Made by a program: the position numbers and the translations under genes
From: CAVSJR01 sp963728285
GTDB taxonomy: Bacteria > Actinomycetota > UBA4738 > HRBIN12
Reading direction: 5' to 3'
NCBI GenBank assembly: GCA_963728285.1
Contig: CAVSJR010000003.1
Location: 248,001 to 312,000 of the forward strand
Length of the DNA stretch: 64,000 nt
The notes under the pieces: generated by a model
What the model saw: only the letters and a program-made list of their open reading frames with translations
What the model was told of the DNA's origin: nothing
Database searches by the model: none
Shown here: one piece after another, positions 16,048 through 28,651 of the stretch
Layout: the number at the start of each line of letters is the position of its first letter
Numbering within the stretch: position 1 is the first letter of the stretch

Positions 16048-18075
16048 ATGCCGCCGTTTCGCATCGCCGCCGATCATCGCCCCGCGGGCGACCAGCCGCA
16101 GGCCATCGACAAGCTCGCCGAGGGGATCGAGGCCGGCGAGGACTATCAGACGCTCCTCGGCGCCACCGGCACGGGGAAGACCTTCACGATCGCCCACACG
16201 ATCGAGCGGGTGCAGAAGCCGACCCTCGTGATCGCCCCGAACAAGTCGCTGGCCGCCCAGCTCGCCAACGAATTCCGGGAGGTGTTCCCGGACAACGCCG
16301 TCGAGTACTTCGTCAGCTACTACGACTACTACCAGCCGGAGGCCTACGTCCCCCAGACCGACACCTACATCGAGAAGGACTCGTCCATCAACGACGAGAT
16401 CGACCGGCTGCGCCACTCCGCCACGAGCGCGCTGCTCACCCGCGACGACGTCCTCATCGTGGCGAGCGTGTCCTGCATCTACGGCCTGGGCTCGCCCGAG
16501 GAGTACATGGGGCAGATCCTGCGGGTCCACCAGGGCGTCCCGATCGATCGGGACTTCGCGATCGGCCGGCTCGTCGACATCCAGTACGACCGGAACCAGG
16601 CGAACCTCGCCCGGGGCAAGTTCCGGGTCCAGGGCGACACCCTCGAGGTGCATCCCGCCTACGAGGAGACCGCCGTCCGGATCGAGTTCTGGGGCGACGA
16701 CATCGAGCGGATCACTCGATTCGACACCCTCACGGGCGAGGTCCTCGGCCAGCTCCCCGAGATCACGATCTATCCGGCCACGCACTACGTGGCCTCCGAC
16801 GAGCGGATGAAGCGGGCCATCGCCGGCATCGAGGAGGAGCTCGCGGGCCGCCTCGGCGAGCTGGAGCGCCAGGACAAGCTGCTGGAGGCGGAGCGCCTCC
16901 GCATGCGGACGAACTACGACCTCGAGATGCTTCGCGAGGTGGGCTTCTGCTCGGGCATCGAGAACTACTCGCGCCACATCGACGGCCGGGACCCGGGGAC
17001 CGCCCCCTACACGCTGCTCGACTACTTCCCCGACGACTATCTGGTCGTGATCGACGAATCGCACGTGACGGTCCCGCAGATCGGCGGCATGTACGAGGGC
17101 GACATGAGCCGGAAGGGCACGCTGGTGGACTTCGGGTTCCGGCTTCCCAGCGCGCGCGACAACCGGCCGCTGACCTTCGATGAGTTCACCGAGCGGGTGA
17201 ATCAGGTGGTCTTCATGTCGGCGACGCCGAGCTCGTATGAGCTCGCGAGGTCCCGCCGAGTGGTCGAGCAGATCGTTCGCCCCACCGGCCTGATCGATCC
17301 GGAGGTGGAGATTCGGCCGACGCGGGGCCAGGTCGACGACCTCATGGAGGAGATCCGCCGGCGCGCCGACGCCGACCAGCGAGTCCTCGTGACCACGCTG
17401 ACGAAGAAGATGGCGGAGGACCTGACCGACTACCTGTTGGAGATGGGGATCCGCGTGCGCTATCTCCACTCCGAGATCGACACCCTGCAGCGCATCGAGA
17501 TCCTTCGCGATCTGAGGCTCGGCGAGTTCGACGTCCTCGTGGGGATCAACCTGCTGCGCGAGGGGCTGGATCTGCCCGAGGTCTCGCTCGTCGCCATCCT
17601 CGATGCGGACAAGGAGGGGTTCCTTCGCTCGGAGACCTCGCTCATCCAGACGATCGGACGAGCGGCGCGAAACGTCGACGGCAAGGTGCTGATGTATGCG
17701 GACGAGGTGACCGACTCGATGAAGCGGGCCATCTCGGAGACGCAGCGTCGCCGCATGATCCAACTGCGCTACAACGAAGAGCACGGCATCGATCCGCAAT
17801 CGATTCGCCGAAAGGTCTCCGACATCCTGCTGGGCATGGAGGAGGACGTTCGCGCCGGCAAGCGAGCGCCGATGCCGGAGAAGCGGCGTCGTCGCACGAC
17901 CGGCCGGGAGATGCCGAGCGAGGAGCTCTCGCGGTTGATCCAGACCCTGGAGGAGGAGATGCATCAGGCCGCCCGCGATCTCCGGTTCGAGTACGCGGCG
18001 CGCCTTCGCGACGAGGTGCAGGACCTTCGCAAGGAGCTGAAGGGCCTCCAGGACGCCGGCGTCGCTCCCACGTAG
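16048..18075 (+). CDS. uvrB: Excinuclease ABC subunit B
   Basis: Nucleotide-excision-repair helicase-like subunit (675 aa) that verifies damage and loads UvrC. P-loop GATGTGKT at residues 38-45; the beta-hairpin inserted between DNA strands is YYDYYQPEAYVPQTDTYIEK (about 92-111). Also present are DEFTERVNQVVFMSATP, the helicase motifs GINLLREGLDLPEV and QTIGRAARN, and a C-terminal UVR motif (about 635-670) that binds UvrA or UvrC. The ATG is set by the leaderless promoter. UvrA and UvrC are also in this window. Confidence 0.97.
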   Translation: MPPFRIAADHRPAGDQPQAIDKLAEGIEAGEDYQTLLGATGTGKTFTIAHTIERVQKPTLVIAPNKSLAAQLANEFREVFPDNAVEYFVSYYDYYQPEAYVPQTDTYIEKDSSINDEIDRLRHSATSALLTRDDVLIVASVSCIYGLGSPEEYMGQILRVHQGVPIDRDFAIGRLVDIQYDRNQANLARGKFRVQGDTLEVHPAYEETAVRIEFWGDDIERITRFDTLTGEVLGQLPEITIYPATHYVASDERMKRAIAGIEEELAGRLGELERQDKLLEAERLRMRTNYDLEMLREVGFCSGIENYSRHIDGRDPGTAPYTLLDYFPDDYLVVIDESHVTVPQIGGMYEGDMSRKGTLVDFGFRLPSARDNRPLTFDEFTERVNQVVFMSATPSSYELARSRRVVEQIVRPTGLIDPEVEIRPTRGQVDDLMEEIRRRADADQRVLVTTLTKKMAEDLTDYLLEMGIRVRYLHSEIDTLQRIEILRDLRLGEFDVLVGINLLREGLDLPEVSLVAILDADKEGFLRSETSLIQTIGRAARNVDGKVLMYADEVTDSMKRAISETQRRRMIQLRYNEEHGIDPQSIRRKVSDILLGMEEDVRAGKRAPMPEKRRRRTTGREMPSEELSRLIQTLEEEMHQAARDLRFEYAARLRDEVQDLRKELKGLQDAGVAPT

Positions 18076-18113
18076 CGCGGCGGAGGGTTTCGGGAGCGGG
18101 TAGCGTGCGCCCC

Positions 18114-19151
18114 ATGGAGGAGCTGTCCGTGCGCGCGCCGCTCGCGTGGACCATGCCGGGGGTGGAGGTCCACGACGCCCGGGTCACGGCATCGGGGGGA
18201 GCCATCACCTACGCCGGGCCCGCGAGCGAGGCTCCCGAGGCGCGGCGGGAGCTGGACGTCGACGGCTTCCTGATGCCGGCCGTCGCCGATCGACACGTCC
18301 ACATCGAGCTCTCCGATCCGGCCGCGGTCCTCCTCGGGGGCGTGACGGCCGTTCGGGACCTCGCGTGGCCGGCGGATCGGATCTTCGGCCTCGCCGACGC
18401 GTCCGAGCTCCCGAGCTACAACGGTCCGCTCATCCGGGCGGTGGGGCCCATGCTGACGGGCGTCGGCGGCTATCCGACCGCGGACCGATGGGCGCCGGCG
18501 GGCACCGGCCGTGAGCTGCACGGAACGGAGGACGCGGCATCGGCGGTCGCGGAGCTGGCGGATCGCGGAGCCACGGCGATCAAGGTCTCCCTCAACGCCG
18601 AGGCCGGCCCGACGCCCACCGACGCGGAGCTCGCCGCGATCTGCGAGGCGGCGGGGGAGCGCGGGATACCGGTCACCGCGCACGCCCAGGGCCGCGGACA
18701 GGTCGAGCGGGCGCTCGGGGCGGGGATCCACGAGCTGGCCCACACGCCCTTCACCGAGGAGCTCCCGGACCGGGTGCTTCAGACGCTGGCCCGGACGACG
18801 CGGATCGTGTCGACGCTCGGCATCTTCGCCGAGGGCGAGCCTCGGGCGCTCCGGAACGCCCTCGCGAACCTCACGCGATTCCGGGAGGCGGGCGGCCGGG
18901 TGAGCTACGGGACGGATCTGGGCAACGGCGACTGGGGGATCCCCCCGGGGATCTCGGTGCGGGAGGCGGTCCTGCTGGGCGAGGCGGGGATGTCCGCCGA
19001 GGACGTGCTCGCGGCGATGGTGCGCGGCCACCTCGAGCCGGGGGCCCCGGCCGACCTGATCGCCCTCGCCCGCGACCCTCGGGAGGACCGCGAGGCGTTT
19101 CGGGAGCTCCTGCTCGTCCTCCGTGGCGGCGTCGTCGCCATGCATCGTTGA
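18114..19151 (+). CDS. Amidohydrolase-superfamily protein
   Basis: A 345-aa metal-dependent hydrolase of the imidazolonepropionase/prolidase-like branch. Metal ligands can be read in ADRHVHIEL (HxH), Lys in AIKVSLN, His in TAHAQGRG, His in ELAHTPF and Asp in YGTDLGN. The C-terminal domain carries the usual GHLEPGAPADLIAL return. ATG 18114 is preferred because TAGCGT at 18101-18106 is seven bases upstream. No signal peptide. Substrate unknown. Confidence 0.83.
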   Translation: MEELSVRAPLAWTMPGVEVHDARVTASGGAITYAGPASEAPEARRELDVDGFLMPAVADRHVHIELSDPAAVLLGGVTAVRDLAWPADRIFGLADASELPSYNGPLIRAVGPMLTGVGGYPTADRWAPAGTGRELHGTEDAASAVAELADRGATAIKVSLNAEAGPTPTDAELAAICEAAGERGIPVTAHAQGRGQVERALGAGIHELAHTPFTEELPDRVLQTLARTTRIVSTLGIFAEGEPRALRNALANLTRFREAGGRVSYGTDLGNGDWGIPPGISVREAVLLGEAGMSAEDVLAAMVRGHLEPGAPADLIALARDPREDREAFRELLLVLRGGVVAMHR

Positions 19152-19258
19152 CCCTCCCTCCTCATCGCTCGGGTGCCGTTCGCGCGGCGGACCGGCCCCG
19201 AGCGTTGCCCGCCCCCGGGAAATGAGGTAGACACGGGGCGTCCGCCGCAGGAGGGCCG

Positions 19259-20380
19259 ATGCGCACCGACGAGCGTCCCGACCGCCCGGCCGTCCCCGTC
19301 GCCACGTCGGACGGCATCACGCCGGAGGAGCTGCAGCTCGCCGCGCGCAATCACGGCATGCCGCTCGAGGCGCTGGCCGCGGACATCACGCCGGTGGGCC
19401 TGCACTACCTGTTGATCCACTTCGATGTGCCCTTCCTCGACGAGGGCGCCTTTCGCCTGTCGGTCGGCGGGCGCGTCGACCGGGAGCTCGTCCTGTCGAT
19501 GGACGACATCCGCGCGCGTCCTCGCGTCTCGATGGCGGTCACGATGGAGTGCGCCGGCAACGGTCGCGCCAGGCTGTCGCCGCGGCCCGTGTCCCAGCCG
19601 TGGATCAACGAGGCCGTCGGCACGGCGATGTGGACCGGCACGCCCCTCGCGCCGCTGCTCGCCTCGGCCGGGCTGGGGAGCGACGTCGTCGAGCTGGTCT
19701 TCACGGGCGCCGATCGGGGCGTGCAGGGCGGCGTGGAGCACGACTACGAACGGAGCCTGTCCGTGGAGGAGGCGACGCGCGAGGACGTGATCCTGGCGTA
19801 CGAGATCAACGGCGGGCCGCTGCCACCGCAGCACGGGTCGCCGCTCCGGCTCCTCGTCCCGGGCTGGTACGGGATGACGAGCGTCAAGTGGCTGCGGGCC
19901 ATCACGGCCGTGGCCGAGCCCTTCGAGGGATTCCAGATGGACGCCTATCGGGTCCGGTCGTCCGAGGCGGATCCGGGAACGCCCGTGACCCGCATGTTGC
20001 CGCGCTCCCTGATGATCCCCCCCGGCATCCCCGACTTCCTCACCCGCGTGCGCCGCGTCGCGCCCGGGCCCTGCGAGCTCTCCGGGCGGGCCTGGTCCGG
20101 GCACGGGCCGATCGCGCGCGTGGAGGTCAGCGCGGACGACGGGCGGACCTGGGCCGAGGCCGACCTCAGCCCCTCCGCCTCGCCCCACGCGTGGTCGCGA
20201 TGGAGGTTCGACTGGCGGGCGTCGACGGGATCGGCCGTGCTGGCGTCGAGGGCCACCGACGCCGCCGGGAACGTGCAGCCGTTGGAGCAGCCGTGGAACC
20301 ACCACGGCTTCGCCAACAACGAGGTCCAGCGCGTGCCCGTCGTCGTCGGCGGCGGGGAGGCGCCGGACGAGGAGACGTAG
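19259..20380 (+). CDS. Sulfite-oxidase-like molybdopterin enzyme
   Basis: A 373-aa protein of the SUOX fold: molybdopterin domain with the Mo-ligand cysteine in MECAGNGR (Cys98), then the dimerisation domain (SGRAWSGHGPIARVEVSADDG). No Tat signal is present, so the enzyme looks cytoplasmic, unlike most bacterial sulfite dehydrogenases. No cytochrome or heme subunit is adjacent. Start ATG 19259 follows GGAGGG. It could act on sulfite or another oxo-acceptor; the sequence does not decide this. Confidence 0.88.
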   Translation: MRTDERPDRPAVPVATSDGITPEELQLAARNHGMPLEALAADITPVGLHYLLIHFDVPFLDEGAFRLSVGGRVDRELVLSMDDIRARPRVSMAVTMECAGNGRARLSPRPVSQPWINEAVGTAMWTGTPLAPLLASAGLGSDVVELVFTGADRGVQGGVEHDYERSLSVEEATREDVILAYEINGGPLPPQHGSPLRLLVPGWYGMTSVKWLRAITAVAEPFEGFQMDAYRVRSSEADPGTPVTRMLPRSLMIPPGIPDFLTRVRRVAPGPCELSGRAWSGHGPIARVEVSADDGRTWAEADLSPSASPHAWSRWRFDWRASTGSAVLASRATDAAGNVQPLEQPWNHHGFANNEVQRVPVVVGGGEAPDEET

Positions 20381-20419
20381 GCGAGCGGCGAGAGCGGCCG
20401 GCGACGCCCCGGTCGGGCG

Positions 20420-20704
20420 TCAGTCGGTTGTGTGCTCGTGCTTCTCGAGGTAATCGAGGTAGAACGGCCTCAGCGCCTCGGCGAGCTGGCCCTCGTCCGC
20501 CTTCCCGAGGTCGTTCAGGAGCGCCGAGAACCACATGACGTCGGCCTTGCTGTGGTCGACGTCGCCGATCGCGGCCTCCGCCTCGGGCACCGTCCGGATG
20601 AGCTCCCAGAAGAACGGGATGTCGAGCCGGTGCCGGGCGAGCGCCAGCGCCCGATCCGCGAGCTCCTCGCTCGGGAGCGCCTCGAGCTCCGCCCGGGTCG
20701 TCAT
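20420..20704 (-). CDS. Small hypothetical protein (94 aa)
   Basis: Not recognised. A soluble, acidic, probably all-helical protein without signal peptide; conserved-looking blocks are DIPFFWELIRTVPEAEAA and DVMWFSALLNDLGKADEG. The start is supported by TAGGCT (minus strand, 20716-20711), six bases before the ATG, the same leaderless pattern as other genes. It lies convergent to the sulfite-oxidase-like gene and 55 bp from the flavin monooxygenase on the same strand. Confidence 0.7.
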   Translation of the reverse strand: MTTRAELEALPSEELADRALALARHRLDIPFFWELIRTVPEAEAAIGDVDHSKADVMWFSALLNDLGKADEGQLAEALRPFYLDYLEKHEHTTD

Positions 20705-20759
20705 GGCCGCAGCCTACCGCGCGGAAACGACCGCCGATCCTTCCTCGGTCGAGGGCCAC

Positions 20760-21959
20760 TCACGCGGCGTCGACCGTTGGGGGCCGGCCATCGGACGTCC
20801 GAGCGGCGATGTGGCTCGCGATGTAGCGGGCGTCTCGACTCATGCCCGGGATGACGTCCGAGGACACGGCGTACTGAAAGACCAGCCCCATGAAGTACAG
20901 GCCCGGCTCGCGCGCCACGACGCCGCGCCGGTGAACGGGAGCGCCGTGCTCGCCGATGACCGGCAGGTCGATCCATCCGAAGTCGTAGTGGAATCCCGTG
21001 CACCAGATGACGTTCGCCGCCTCGACGACGCGGCCGTCCTCGAGGATGGGCAGCCCGTCCCGCGTCCCCGCCGTCCTCGCGACCTGCTCGACCCCCGCGG
21101 CGGCGAGGTCCTTGAGCTTGACCCGGATGAGGGGAGCGGCGCCCGACTCGAGCTTGGGACCGAGCCTCCGGCCGATCGGCGTCCCCCGCGTCAGGACGTG
21201 GTGGCCGACGAATCGCACGATGGGGAACGCGAATCGCGCGGCGGCGGGACCATGACGGACGGGGATCTGGCCGGAGGGCGTGCCGGCCAGCCACGTCCGA
21301 TGCGTGCGGACGACCTCGAACGCGATCTCGGCGCCCGAGTTCCCGACCCCCACGACCAGGACGCCTCCCTCCCGCAGTTGGGACGGACCCCGGTAGTCGC
21401 GCGAATGCAGTTGCACGATGCCCGGGTCGAGATCGCCGGCGTAGGAGGGGATCGCGGGCGCGTGGTGGGCGCCCGTCGCGACCACGACGTGCTCGGCCTC
21501 GAACCGCCGGTCGCCGGCGGCGATGACGTACCGCTCCCCGAGCCGGGACAATCCGTCGACGCGCATCCCGGTGCGGACGGGGAGGTCGAATCGCCTCGCG
21601 TATGCCTCGAGGTAGTCGGCCATCTCGTCCTTCGTCGGGAACGACAGGGCGGGCGCGGGGAAGCGCCACCCCTCCAGGCCGTCGTAGCGCGAGGGCGTGA
21701 ACAGGCGAAGGGAGTCCCAGCGCGTGCGCCACGCGTCGCCGATCCGCTCGTTCGCGTCCAGGATCACGAACGGCCGGTCGCGCGCCGCCAGGTGGTAGCC
21801 CATGGAGAGGCCGGCCTGGCCGCCGCCGATGATCACCGTCTCGAAGCGTTCGGAGCCTGGTGGTCCTCGGGCGTCCCGTCCATCCCTCTCCCCTCGTTGC
21901 GGAGCGCCTGCCTGGTCTGTCCTCGCTACGCTAGCGGAGCGCGCGGGCGCAATCCGCAC
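20760..21959 (-). CDS. Flavin-containing monooxygenase (CzcO-like)
   Basis: FAD- and NADPH-dependent oxygenase: FAD motif VIIGGGQAGLSMG near the N-terminus, the second nucleotide motif VLVVGVGNSGAEIA and the linker HSRDYRGP between them; the C-terminal ATGF-type motif reads WCTGFHYDFGWI. The protein is 399 aa from GTG 21959, but an ATG at 21883 with a strong GAGGGGAGAGGG site lies one frame off. A one-base error just before FETVIIGG would make the real protein start there. Substrate unknown. Confidence 0.87.
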   Translation of the reverse strand: MRIAPARSASVARTDQAGAPQRGERDGRDARGPPGSERFETVIIGGGQAGLSMGYHLAARDRPFVILDANERIGDAWRTRWDSLRLFTPSRYDGLEGWRFPAPALSFPTKDEMADYLEAYARRFDLPVRTGMRVDGLSRLGERYVIAAGDRRFEAEHVVVATGAHHAPAIPSYAGDLDPGIVQLHSRDYRGPSQLREGGVLVVGVGNSGAEIAFEVVRTHRTWLAGTPSGQIPVRHGPAAARFAFPIVRFVGHHVLTRGTPIGRRLGPKLESGAAPLIRVKLKDLAAAGVEQVARTAGTRDGLPILEDGRVVEAANVIWCTGFHYDFGWIDLPVIGEHGAPVHRRGVVAREPGLYFMGLVFQYAVSSDVIPGMSRDARYIASHIAARTSDGRPPTVDAA

Positions 21960-21972
21960 GTGAAAGGGCCGT

Positions 21973-21993
21973 GTCGCCCGACCCCACTACAAT
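21973..21993 (+). promoter_or_regulatory. uvrA promoter: GTCG-N11-TACAAT, leaderless
   Basis: TACAAT (21988-21993) ends seven bases before the uvrA ATG and GTCG (21973-21976) is exactly 11 bases before it, matching the polA and uvrB promoters. The pattern fits PafBC-type DNA-damage promoters; no LexA-type palindrome is seen. Confidence 0.6.
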
Positions 21994-22000
21994 GACTCGA

Positions 22001-24877
<2,877 letters not shown>

Positions 24878-24948
24878 CGGGGATGCAGGGGGCCCGGCCG
24901 GAAGGGGTGCCTTCAGCCGACCGCAGGCTTGCTAGGATGCGCCACGCC

Positions 24949-26617
24949 GTGTCGACGCGACTCCTCGCCTCCGTGTTCGTCCTCGCCCTCACGACGGCCG
25001 CGTGCGGAGGCTCGGAGCAAGCCGCCACCATCGACCTGGGAAGCGGGCGAGAGTTCGTGCCGGCCGTCGTCGATTCCATCGACAACGTGGGCCTGACGCC
25101 GTCGGTCGCCCTCGACGACAACGGCTCGCCCCTCATGTCCTACTTCGGGTTCCCCGAGGAGCTCGAGGCCGGCGAGATCCCGGTCACGAGGTCCGTCTAC
25201 GCTCCGTTTGTGCCGTCCGTGCTCCTCGCGAGCGTCGAGGACGGCATCTTCACTCGCGGAGCCGTCGCGATGGCCAAGCCGCCGCCGAACCTCGTCAACA
25301 TCCCGTTCGGGCCGGCGATCGAGAAGTCGATCGGGACCATGACGCCGGAGGGCGTCAACGGGACGAGCCTGGCGATCGACGATCAGGGCGGCATCCACGT
25401 GGCCTGGGTCTCCAACACCGGCCTGTGGTACGGCGAGGGGGGCGGGTCGAGCGCCTTCTCCGTGGAGCCCATCGTCAGGCTTCCCTCGAAGGTGAAGGAG
25501 GCGGGGCCGCTCGGGTGGCCGGCCGTCGCCGTCGACCAGGACGACAACGTTTGGATCGCCTACGGCGACGACACCGGCGCCACGCAGACGGTGCAGGTGG
25601 CCATCCGAAGCGGCGGGAAGTGGACGACGCAGGAGGTCGCCTCGCTCGGTCCGTGCGGCGGCTGTCCGCCGCCGCGTCGGGTCGCGATCGGCATCACGCG
25701 GGCCGGACCCGTCGTCGCCTACTCGGATTCGGCCCGCGGGGCGACGGTGGGCGCGATCTTCGACGGCAGGACGTGGCAACCGCAGGACATCGAGGCGGGC
25801 GCGGACGGCATCGGGCTGTCGATGGCGGTCGACGGCGACGGGGGAGCGCTCGCCGCGTACTACACGGGCGACGGCTCCGTCCATCAGGCGGCGTTCGACG
25901 GCGGCGGCTGGACCGCGGATGCCGTCGCGGATGTCGGGGAGGCCGAGAGCGAGCGCCCGGAGACCACCGGCGTGGCCATCGACGGCGACGGCACCGCCTA
26001 CATCACCTGGTACGACCCGGCGACGGACTCGGTGGCGCTCGCCTCCAACGAGGGCGGCTCGGGCTCCTTCGCGCCGATCGAGACGCCCGGGACGATGGGC
26101 GGAAGCATGCCCGCGGTCGAGGTGCTGGAGGACGGCTCGCACGTCTTCGTGACCTGGTACGACCACGTCAACGGCGACCTCGTCCTCGGCACCCTCGCCG
26201 AGGTCAACGAGCTCGCGCTCGCCAAGCCGAGCCCGACGACGAGCGCGACGGCCGCACCCGCGGCATCCCCGACCGGCGGGAAGGGCGGTGGACCGCCGTG
26301 CGAGTCGACCGGCAAGACGGCGGAGATCGCCGCGCCGCCCGGCGCCGCCGCGGCGGGCTTCGATACCCAATGCCTGGCGGTCGACGCCGACGAGGCCGTC
26401 GAGGTGACCTTCGACAATCAGGACCCGGGCGTCCCCCACAACTGGGCGCTGTTCGAGGACGCCGAACACACCCAGCCGATCGAGGGCGCGGCCACACCGC
26501 TCACGCCCGGGCCCACGACCGAGACGGCCGACGTTCCTCCCCTCGAGCAAGGGGACGTACTACTTCCATTGCGACGCACACCCGACCACGATGACGGGAC
26601 AGTTCTTCACGGGCTAG
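24949..26617 (+). CDS. Lipoprotein with beta-propeller-like repeats and C-terminal cupredoxin domain (one frameshift)
   Basis: An exported protein of about 555 aa. A signal peptide ends in lipobox TAAC. The body has repeated blades with D-x-G or DGDG turns and WV/WYD strands (DDQGGIHVAWVS, DQDDNVWIAYGDD, DGDGTAYITWYD). A Ser/Thr/Pro/Ala linker leads to a cupredoxin domain. An extra G in GGGG near 26548 breaks the frame; without it the end reads GTYYFHCDAHPTTMTGQFFTG, with Cys, His and Met copper ligands. GTG 24949 is preferred, with TAGGAT at 24933-24938. A secreted electron-transfer or copper-binding role is inferred. Confidence 0.75.
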
Positions 26618-26698
26618 CGGTCCCTCCCGTGCCGGGGCGAGGACCCGCGCGCTCGAGCCTCCCCGGTGGCCCGCGCGACCGCACCTAGAATGGTGGGG

Positions 26699-28651
26699 AT
26701 GAGCGTCCCACGTCCCAAGGCCTCCACGATCCCCGACGAGCCCGGCGCCTACCTCTTCCGAGACGGCGACGGGCGAGTGGTCTACGTGGGCAAGGCCGGG
26801 TCCCTGAGAAAGCGCCTCGCCTCCTACTGGGGCCGTCCGCTTCACCCGCGCACCGAGGCGATGGTCGCCGCCGCGGAGACGGTCGAGTGGATCGTGGCCC
26901 GGACCGAGCTCGACGCCCTGATGCTCGAGTACAACCTGATCAAGGAGCATCGTCCGCGCTTCAACATCCGCTACCGCGACGACAAGTCCTATCCCTACCT
27001 CGCGATCACCACCGGGGAGGAGTGGCCACGGGCGCAGGTCCTGCGCGGGCGCAAGCGGAAGAACGTCCGCTACTTCGGCCCGTACGGGCACGCGTACGCC
27101 ATCCGGGAGACGCTCGACTCCCTGACCAGGGTGTTCCCGGTTCGCACGTGCTCGAACGCGTTCTTCGACCAGCGAGCTCGGGCCAAGCGACCCTGCCTGT
27201 ACTACGACATCGGCCGGTGCTCCGGGCCCTGCGTGCCGGAGGTGACGGGCGTGACGCAGGAGCGCTATCGGGCCGACGTCGAGGACATGTCGGATTTCCT
27301 CGCGGGCAACCAGAAGGAGGTGCTCGACTTCCTTCAGGCGGAGATGGCGGATGCCGCCGCCGGCCAGGAGTACGAGCTCGCCGCCAAGACCCGAGACCGG
27401 CTCGCCGCGGCCAGGCGCGCGATGGAGACCCAGGAGATGGTGCTCACGCAGCGGGAGGATCTCGACGTGATCGCCCTCGTCGAGGACGACCTCGAGGCGG
27501 CGTTCCAGGTGTTCTTCGTCCGCCGCGGGCGCGTCACGGGTCGAAAGGGTTGGATCGTCGACCGGGTCGAGGAGCTCGATCGGCCGAGCCTGCTCGCGTC
27601 GTTCCTTCGCGAGCTGTACATGGAGCGCGACGAGGTCCCGCCCCGCGTCCTGGTCGCGGAGCCCCCGGCCGATCAGGAGATCCTCCTGGCCTGGCTGACG
27701 GAGATGCGCGGCGGGCCGGTTCGCTTCGCCGTTCCTGAGCGAGGGCCGAAGCGCAAGCTGCTCGAGGTCGTGTCACGAAACGCCGAGCAGGCGTTCCAGC
27801 GGCACAAGCTCCGGCGATCGTCCGACTTCGGCGCGCGCTCCCGCGCGCTCTCACAGCTCGCCGAGGAGCTCGGGCTCGAGCAGGCCCCCCTGCGGATCGA
27901 GTGCTACGACATCTCGAATCTCGGGCCGACGGATACCGTCGGATCGATGGTGGTCTTCGAGGACGGGCTGCCCAAGCGCTCCGACTACCGCAAGTTCGAG
28001 ATCAAGGGCGTCCCGGGACAGGACGATTTCGCGAGCATGGAGGAGATGCTTCGCCGGCGATTCGCCCGGCTGCGGCGAGACTCCGAGGCGGACGGCGGGT
28101 CGTCCGGGACCGGCCCAGACGCGCCCGACGGCGGCCGCCGCAAGCCCCGGCGGTTCGCGTATCCGCCGGCTCTGATCGTGGTCGACGGCGGGCGGGGCCA
28201 GCTCGGCGTCGCGACGACCGTGCTGCAGGAGGCCGGCCTCGACATCCCCGTGATCGGGCTGGCGAAGCGCCTCGAGGAGGTGTTCGTCCCGGGCGAGCCC
28301 GAGCCACTGAGGATCCCGCGGACGTCGGAGGCCCTGTTCGTCCTTCAGCATCTGCGCGACGAGGCGCACCGGTTCGCGATCACCTACCACCGGCAGAAGC
28401 GAGGCAAACGGGCGCTGGCGTCGCCGCTGGACGACATCCCCGGCGTCGGCCCCAGCCGCAAGCGCGCCCTGCTTCGGCGGTTCGGTTCGCTCACGCGGCT
28501 TCGCGAGGCGAGCGCGGAGGAGATCGCCGGCACGGCCGGCGTCGGCGCGGGCCTCGCGGCCGAGATCCACGAGCGACTTCACGCCGTCGCGGATCGTCCA
28601 CGACGCGATGACGAGGCGTCCGAGCCCGCCGAACGGCGGGCCAGCGCGTGA
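26699..28651 (+). CDS. uvrC: Excinuclease ABC subunit C
   Basis: Dual-incision nuclease of excision repair (650 aa): GIY-YIG domain (GAYLFRDGDGRVVYVGKAGSL at about 16-36), Cys-rich segment CLYYDIGRCSGPC, UVR motif, RNase H-like nuclease with Asp in ECYDISNLGPT and VVDGGRGQL, and C-terminal helix-hairpin-helix pair (IPGVGPSRKRALLRRFGS). ATG 26699 follows TAGAAT (26686-26691) by seven bases. The GTCR element of the uvrA, uvrB and polA promoters is absent here. Its stop overlaps rapZ. Confidence 0.97.
   Translation: MSVPRPKASTIPDEPGAYLFRDGDGRVVYVGKAGSLRKRLASYWGRPLHPRTEAMVAAAETVEWIVARTELDALMLEYNLIKEHRPRFNIRYRDDKSYPYLAITTGEEWPRAQVLRGRKRKNVRYFGPYGHAYAIRETLDSLTRVFPVRTCSNAFFDQRARAKRPCLYYDIGRCSGPCVPEVTGVTQERYRADVEDMSDFLAGNQKEVLDFLQAEMADAAAGQEYELAAKTRDRLAAARRAMETQEMVLTQREDLDVIALVEDDLEAAFQVFFVRRGRVTGRKGWIVDRVEELDRPSLLASFLRELYMERDEVPPRVLVAEPPADQEILLAWLTEMRGGPVRFAVPERGPKRKLLEVVSRNAEQAFQRHKLRRSSDFGARSRALSQLAEELGLEQAPLRIECYDISNLGPTDTVGSMVVFEDGLPKRSDYRKFEIKGVPGQDDFASMEEMLRRRFARLRRDSEADGGSSGTGPDAPDGGRRKPRRFAYPPALIVVDGGRGQLGVATTVLQEAGLDIPVIGLAKRLEEVFVPGEPEPLRIPRTSEALFVLQHLRDEAHRFAITYHRQKRGKRALASPLDDIPGVGPSRKRALLRRFGSLTRLREASAEEIAGTAGVGAGLAAEIHERLHAVADRPRRDDEASEPAERRASA

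Noticed and set aside
15628..17964. Long minus-strand frame opposite uvrB
   Set aside because: Shadow frame of uvrB; no start site or recognisable domain.
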